Shown piece by piece: positions 60,301-64,000 of a stretch of 64,000 bases of DNA. The DNA lies in contig NZ_JAJLLW010000004.1 of the NCBI RefSeq assembly GCF_020991005.1, forward strand, positions 356,598 to 420,597, written 5' to 3'. Made by a program: the position numbers and the translations under genes. The first letter of the stretch is position 1; each line of letters opens with the position of its first letter. Below the pieces are notes generated by a model, which made no database searches, was not told the origin of the DNA, and saw only the letters and a list, made by a program, of their open reading frames with translations. Source of the stretch: Halomonas sp. CUBES01. GTDB taxonomy: Bacteria > Pseudomonadota > Gammaproteobacteria > Pseudomonadales > Halomonadaceae.

Positions 60301-60334
60301 AAAAAGCCGATACTTTTACGAGTATCGGCTTTTT
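60301..60334 (+). terminator. Rho-independent terminator of tRNA-fMet
   Basis: A 14-bp stem AAAAAGCCGATACT/AGTATCGGCTTTTT with loop TTTACG, followed by a T-run. It begins eight bases after the tRNA end. Confidence 0.95.
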
Positions 60335-60336
60335 TG

Positions 60337-60604
60337 TGTTTGTCCAGCCGGTCATGGGTGAACCCGGCGACCCCTCTTTTTTGAGTAGAGCTACACTTTA
60401 AAGTCCGATCCCATGGGCAAGCAGATTGGACATAAAGAAGTGTTTCAAGCGTTATGCAAACCCCTTAAAAGCGTGGTCGCCGAGCACCAATCGATTGTGT
60501 TCCTTGGCGATATGTAAGGGACGTAACCGGCACATGGTAGGTTGGATCATGTGCCGGTTGGTTCAATTAAACTGCCTGAATAAGCCCGTTATTGCCGCTT
60601 TTAT
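60337..60604. other. Gene-poor stretch with a 12-bp inverted repeat
   Basis: No convincing gene lies between the tRNA terminator and the small periplasmic protein gene. It holds a perfect 12-bp inverted repeat, AACCGGCACATG (60,525-60,536) and its complement (60,548-60,559), with an 11-base loop and no T-tract. Two short open frames cross it (at 60,413 and 60,426), neither with a ribosome-binding site. The repeat may be a terminator remnant, a protein-binding site or a trace of a lost mobile element. Confidence 0.5.
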
Positions 60605-60916
60605 CTAGCCCTCCTCCATACATTCTTGAAATACCTTTTCCCGGAAGGCTTCAACGGAATGACTGCTGATATCGTACGCATAGACCTTGTCATAGACCGA
60701 CTTAGCCATACGGGCGGACTCGCTATCGTCATCTGGCGGAATTCCTTGCAAGACCTCTTCCTTTGAAAAGCCGTCCAAACGTCCCTGCATCGCGGCTTCT
60801 GCAAAATCAGCTTCATAGCCACACACACCCTCAAGTGAGGCTCGTTCGTCGCGTGCCTCAGCGCTGCCAGCGATCAGGAAAAATCCCGCGGCCAGAATAG
60901 TCGTCTTTATGCGCAT
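60605..60916 (-). CDS. Small periplasmic protein of unknown function
   Basis: A 103-residue protein with a signal peptide MRIKTTILAAGFFLIAGSAE ending near Ala, then an acidic mature domain containing two cysteines (C32 and C99) that could form a disulfide in the periplasm. It has DGFSKEEVLQGIPPDDDSES in the middle. I do not recognise a family. It stands alone between the initiator tRNA and the tad locus, with an AGAT-type poor ribosome-binding site. Base use is less GC-rich than in the upstream core genes. Confidence 0.7.
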   Translation of the reverse strand: MRIKTTILAAGFFLIAGSAEARDERASLEGVCGYEADFAEAAMQGRLDGFSKEEVLQGIPPDDDSESARMAKSVYDKVYAYDISSHSVEAFREKVFQECMEEG

Positions 60917-61000
60917 AATATCTCCAATCTAAAAGTCCTAATTGATTTCTATCCAACCTGAGCGTTGGCATTAGCAGGGCAGAACCCCAAAAATCAGTCA

Positions 61001-61723
61001 TTAAGGAAGGTCATCCCCCAGAACAGGGGTTTGCATTCTGACAGTCGCATCGGAAGCGATAGCAATATACCAGCCGGAAGCGACGCCACTTACTTGAGAC
61101 CCTGAACTAACCTGTCGGCACGTGCTTTGACGTTGAGAATTACCCACCGCCCCTGCCACTTGGTAAATGAGAAAGTCCAAACCTGGTACCACAAGCCTTT
61201 GACACCAAATCGTCCTAATCTTTAACAAATTCGCATCTTTTAGGTCGATATTGCTATCGCCATCTAAATTCGCTACTTCATTTGGACGCCAGCGCAGATT
61301 GTCATTAGGAATAACCCTGACAGTCGAAGGTTGCTGGTTACCATCAAAGGGAATGAATTGCTCTTTGCTAAGCTGGTTAAATACCGATTTTGTCGGGCTA
61401 ACTATTTTGACGCCCCCACCTGAAGCCTGAAAGGCCTCGGCATGAGCACGAGACACCAATAATGCCTTTGTTAATGATGTCTTAGAATCTTTCACCATAA
61501 AAAGGTCTGCCATGCCTTCCCCCAGGCGTGCCACCATAGGGTCAATCCTGGCATGATTGAGAGCCCCTTCACGAGCTGCCAGAAAGGTGGCTTCATTCAA
61601 CGTATGCTTAGCGCGGAACACACGCGTCATCTCGAAAATGCCACCTAAGAATGCCAGGAATATCAGCATGACTACGACAAACTCAACTGTTCCTTGTCCC
61701 GACTGTCGATGCATCAAGATCAT
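61001..61723 (-). CDS. TadE-like pseudopilin
   Basis: A 240-residue protein with a single N-terminal membrane segment after a short basic leader (MHRQSGQGTVEFVVVMLIFL). The G-x-x-x-E arrangement and hydrophobic stretch match the TadE/TadF class of minor pseudopilins, processed by a prepilin peptidase. The remaining soluble part ends in ATVRMQTPVLGDDLP and has two Cys pairs at about residues 174-205. Another in-frame ATG lies three codons downstream. It follows the TPR gene by 21 bases and is the leftmost tad gene in the window. Confidence 0.8.
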   Translation of the reverse strand: MILMHRQSGQGTVEFVVVMLIFLAFLGGIFEMTRVFRAKHTLNEATFLAAREGALNHARIDPMVARLGEGMADLFMVKDSKTSLTKALLVSRAHAEAFQASGGGVKIVSPTKSVFNQLSKEQFIPFDGNQQPSTVRVIPNDNLRWRPNEVANLDGDSNIDLKDANLLKIRTIWCQRLVVPGLDFLIYQVAGAVGNSQRQSTCRQVSSGSQVSGVASGWYIAIASDATVRMQTPVLGDDLP

Positions 61724-61744
61724 CCATACAAGTTTAAATCGACA

Positions 61745-62224
61745 TTAGAGCCCATCACTACTAACGCCAGAAGGGCGGCTCACATTAAGAAGAGACTCAT
61801 GCAGCAACTCTATCCTTGGCAACTGGGCGTTATCAGATTCTAAAACTCTGCTAGCATCTTCAAGCGTCTCGATAGCTTCTTTCATCTGAATAACGGCTAG
61901 GTTATACCAAATTCTTCCGTCATCCCTTTGGTATTTAAGCCCTTCATCGTAGGTACGTATAGCCGCTTCATTACGACCTTGACGGGCATAAATATTACCC
62001 AACTTCAACCATACATTAGGAAGGTCTGGGTGTTCCGAGGTTATTTCTCGATACAGAATTTCTGCATCCATCAAACGAGCTTCTTTCAATGCTTCATCGG
62101 CTTTTTTTAACTGTTCCCGAAGCTGGCCGTCCTCCTCTCCTTCTCGCGACTGTTGCACTTGCGGAGATGCACACCCCATCAACCAAAAAGCCGCCAAGCA
62201 ACTAATAATCACTTTATTCATCAT
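61745..62224 (-). CDS. TadD-like TPR lipoprotein
   Basis: A 159-residue lipoprotein: the signal peptide ends in a lipobox LMGC (C18 as the lipidated residue), followed by a charged linker and about two or three TPR repeats (LPNVWLKLGNIYARQGRNEA, DDGRIWYNLAVIQMKEAIET). TadD is the outer-membrane pilotin-like factor of Flp pilus systems. The ATG at 62224 is chosen because it places the lipobox at the usual distance. It overlaps the upstream DUF192 gene by 11 bases. Confidence 0.8.
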   Translation of the reverse strand: MMNKVIISCLAAFWLMGCASPQVQQSREGEEDGQLREQLKKADEALKEARLMDAEILYREITSEHPDLPNVWLKLGNIYARQGRNEAAIRTYDEGLKYQRDDGRIWYNLAVIQMKEAIETLEDASRVLESDNAQLPRIELLHESLLNVSRPSGVSSDGL

Positions 62225-62573
62225 GCCACCCCAAGAAAATACCAAGTTCAAGCCCTTTAGATTTTGCCATGCCTGATTTCATTTCAATGACAGATCGCCC
62301 TTTTGCTGAAATGGAAATCCGCCGCCTGTTCATACATCTGTTGATTTTGATAACCTTCCCCTCAGCTGTTAAATGCAGAACGTCAAGTTGATGCCTCATG
62401 CCAAACGTATGCACCGAGCTACAGTTCTTGAACCACCAGGCTTCGTCTTCTCTTAATTCGCGACGCCATTGCAGCCCCCGAAAACGAGACCAGAAGTCAG
62501 TTGGGAGAACCCCCTGAGTGAAGACAACTTCGCCATTTGTCAGATTGTAAATCTTGCCTTTCCTATATCCCAT
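62214..62573 (-). CDS. DUF192 protein inside the tad locus
   Basis: A 119-residue protein of the DUF192 family, without a signal peptide. The family core is visible as SRFRGLQWRRELREDEAWWF, then HTFGMRHQLDVLHLTAEGKV. Start chosen at MGYRKGKIYNL (about 62573), overlapping the tadC end; a start six codons earlier is possible. DUF192 proteins occur in many bacteria and archaea and have no agreed role. Overlap on both sides shows it is part of the tad transcript. Confidence 0.82.
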   Translation of the reverse strand: MGYRKGKIYNLTNGEVVFTQGVLPTDFWSRFRGLQWRRELREDEAWWFKNCSSVHTFGMRHQLDVLHLTAEGKVIKINRCMNRRRISISAKGRSVIEMKSGMAKSKGLELGIFLGWHDE

Positions 62574-63444
62574 GAATAAGCCGCATAACAATAGGAAAAC
62601 CTAATACAATAAACGTCGTAGGAAAAATGAAAGCCACAAGTGGAAATATAAGCTTCACAGGGGCTTCCATCGCTTTCTTTTCAGCCCGCTGAAAGCGCTC
62701 AATTCTTTGTTGCTCTGCCTGAATACGCATCGTTGCCCCGACACTACTACCGGTTTTTTCAGCCTGAGCCAGTGCAGAGACGACCTGTGTTATTTCACGC
62801 AGATCAAGCCTGCTTGCCATTGCTTCTAGTGCCTCGATGCGCCCGGCACCCGCTCGGATATCACGATTTACACGTTCCAGTTCGTGGCGAAGCAAACCAT
62901 CGGGGCCATTGGTTGTTGCCTTAACAAGTGCTGCTGCAAGGCTCAAACCAGCTTCGACGGCCATGGTGATAAAATCGAGATACGTCGGTAGCATTCTGAC
63001 AATGTCTCGCTCACGCTTTTTCCTCAGCTCGTTTAGCTTCAGATTTGGCAGAAAGTAGCCGAAACCTGCAGCTATAACGAATAAGCCAATATTGGGAGGA
63101 AGCCCAGCAACCAGACAGGCAGTATGTATAAAAATCACCACGCCGATGGCTGAAATTATTTTAATTGCGAAAAACTGCTCAGGGTTCAGGCTGAACGAAA
63201 GCCCCGATCGCGCTAGTAATATTTTTGTTCTCTGTATGTACTCAGTCGTCAAAAAACGGCCGAGATAATACGATACAAAAATAATAAGTGGCCATGCCAT
63301 TTTTAAGCGCCAAGACAGTGGATCCATAAAATCCCTGTCCGGCGCTTCTATATTACGTCGAAATGAGATAGCTGCAGCCACTACCATAGCCAAGGAGGCC
63401 GCCGCCATCACTCCCACCAAAATATTTAACGCTGATTCAAACAT
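62563..63444 (-). CDS. tadC: Tad/Flp pilus inner membrane platform protein TadC
   Basis: A 293-residue type II secretion F-domain protein with four hydrophobic segments: near residues 8-27, 90-130 (a pair) and the C-terminal VKLIFPLVAFIFPTTFIVLG. The conserved F-domain is at about 155-280 (YLDFITMAVEAGLSLAAALV, EKTGSSVGATMRIQAEQQRI). TadB and TadC form the membrane platform that works with the TadA ATPase. It overlaps the tadB stop by eight bases. Confidence 0.92.
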   Translation of the reverse strand: MFESALNILVGVMAAASLAMVVAAAISFRRNIEAPDRDFMDPLSWRLKMAWPLIIFVSYYLGRFLTTEYIQRTKILLARSGLSFSLNPEQFFAIKIISAIGVVIFIHTACLVAGLPPNIGLFVIAAGFGYFLPNLKLNELRKKRERDIVRMLPTYLDFITMAVEAGLSLAAALVKATTNGPDGLLRHELERVNRDIRAGAGRIEALEAMASRLDLREITQVVSALAQAEKTGSSVGATMRIQAEQQRIERFQRAEKKAMEAPVKLIFPLVAFIFPTTFIVLGFPIVMRLIHGI

Positions 63445-64000
63445 CGATGCTCACTATTTTGTGAATGATATGATAACCAATCGCCTCCATCACCAGTATC
63501 ACGCCGATAGTGGCCCACCCATACCACTCTTTAAACAGGTATGACATCGCTTCGGGTTGCATATAATTTAGTGCCACAATCAAAAATATTGGCAACCCGG
63601 TCATCACAAGCCCCTGCAACTTACCTTGTGACGTTAAACTGCGTATCTTGCCTTCCATTTGTAGCCGCTTACGTAGCGTATCTGCTATCCGGAGTAACGT
63701 TTCGGATAAATTGCCACCAATTTCTCGCGATACCGTCATGGCTGACGTGACCAACTGAACCTCAGTCTCCGGTAGTCGCTGATAAAGGTTGTTCATCGTT
63801 TCCTCAAAGGGCACCCCGATTCTCAACTCTCGAAGAACCAGACCTAGCTCTTGAGACAATGGTGGGTGCTCGAAGGCGATTGTCGTCTCTAACGATTGAG
63901 TGAGACTTAAGCCAGAACTGAGGCTCGGCCGCAAATTCTGAGTGCAACACCTGACCAAACCGGTAGGGTGTTGTATCCATGTCATATTCTGAACTCTGCA
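63437..64000 (-). CDS. tadB: Tad/Flp pilus inner membrane platform protein TadB, C-terminal part (partial)
   Basis: The reading frame is open to the right edge of the window, so the N-terminal half is missing. The visible 187 residues include the F-domain (LSSGLSLTQSLETTIAFEHP, LRELRIGVPFEETMNNLYQR, MTVSREIGGNLSETLLRIAD) and C-terminal membrane segments (GLVMTGLPIFLIVALNYM, IGVILVMEAIGYHII). This pattern is typical of TadB. An ATG at 63985 lies within the frame but need not be the start. Confidence 0.88.
   Translation of the reverse strand, partial: CRVQNMTWIQHPTGLVRCCTQNLRPSLSSGLSLTQSLETTIAFEHPPLSQELGLVLRELRIGVPFEETMNNLYQRLPETEVQLVTSAMTVSREIGGNLSETLLRIADTLRKRLQMEGKIRSLTSQGKLQGLVMTGLPIFLIVALNYMQPEAMSYLFKEWYGWATIGVILVMEAIGYHIIHKIVSIDV

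Noticed and set aside
60426..60608. 60-residue + strand frame after the tRNA
   Set aside because: No ribosome-binding site, no recognisable sequence, and it spans the inverted repeat; treated as non-coding. A 34-residue frame from 60,413 was set aside for the same reasons.

Overview
The window is 64 kb of what looks like chromosomal core from a gammaproteobacterium, most likely a Halomonas-type member of the Halomonadaceae. This rests on the gene content and order, shared with Pseudomonas and other marine or halophilic gammaproteobacteria (map-glnD-dapC-dapD-dapE; radC/coaBC-dut-algC-argB-slmA; rpoH-ftsX-ftsE-ftsY/rsmD; xerD-dsbC-hom-thrC-recJ; rpsP-rimM-trmD-rplS/ffh/ypjD-corB; minCDE), on acidic proteins, GC-rich coding sequence and a PhaB-type acetoacetyl-CoA reductase. 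The genus is an inference; no rRNA is present.

Layout. 1-7,000: nitrogen signalling (glnD) followed by a lysine/diaminopimelate cluster (dapC, an ArsC-like reductase, dapD, dapE, one unknown gene). 7,000-12,400: a membrane-anchored cold-shock-domain protein, slyX, alanine dehydrogenase, a thioesterase, rlmI, mutM, rpmG and rpmB. 12,600-18,300: radC and, divergently, coaBC-dut-algC-argB-slmA. 18,300-23,250: rpoH and ftsXEY facing rsmD and a small ZapB-like protein; ftsY carries an in-frame hexanucleotide tandem repeat coding for Pro-Glu. 23,250-29,500: rimI with a divergent candidate holD, bolA, an MFS exporter, a small acidic protein, lysS, and prfB with its programmed +1 frameshift. 29,700-31,300: a FadL-type outer-membrane channel with a PsrA-like operator. 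31,240-34,330: a copper module made of a MerR-type promoter, merR, copA and a 23-residue membrane microprotein. 34,330-41,400: a YitT-family protein, recJ, thrC, hom, dsbC, xerD. 41,400-47,600: rplS-trmD-rimM-rpsP, ffh, ypjD and a CorB-like protein. 47,560-54,100: acyltransferase, TetR regulator, an SRAP-fold protein that has lost its usual catalytic residues, a periplasmic M16 protease, sbcB. 54,100-60,000: minCDE, a 934-residue DUF349 protein, phaB.

After an initiator tRNA (60,217-60,293) the sequence becomes visibly more AT-rich and the genes change to a tad (Flp-type pilus) locus running leftwards from the right edge: tadB (cut by the window), tadC, a DUF192 gene, a TadD-like TPR lipoprotein and a TadE-like pseudopilin. 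This is the most accessory-looking part.

I see no CRISPR array, complete insertion sequence, prophage, rRNA operon or restriction/defence island. The most unusual items are the SRAP-fold protein with replaced active-site residues, the copA-coupled microprotein, the membrane-tethered cold-shock domain, the FtsY repeat and the U-U mismatch of the initiator tRNA. All readings are by eye; no database search or alignment was run.
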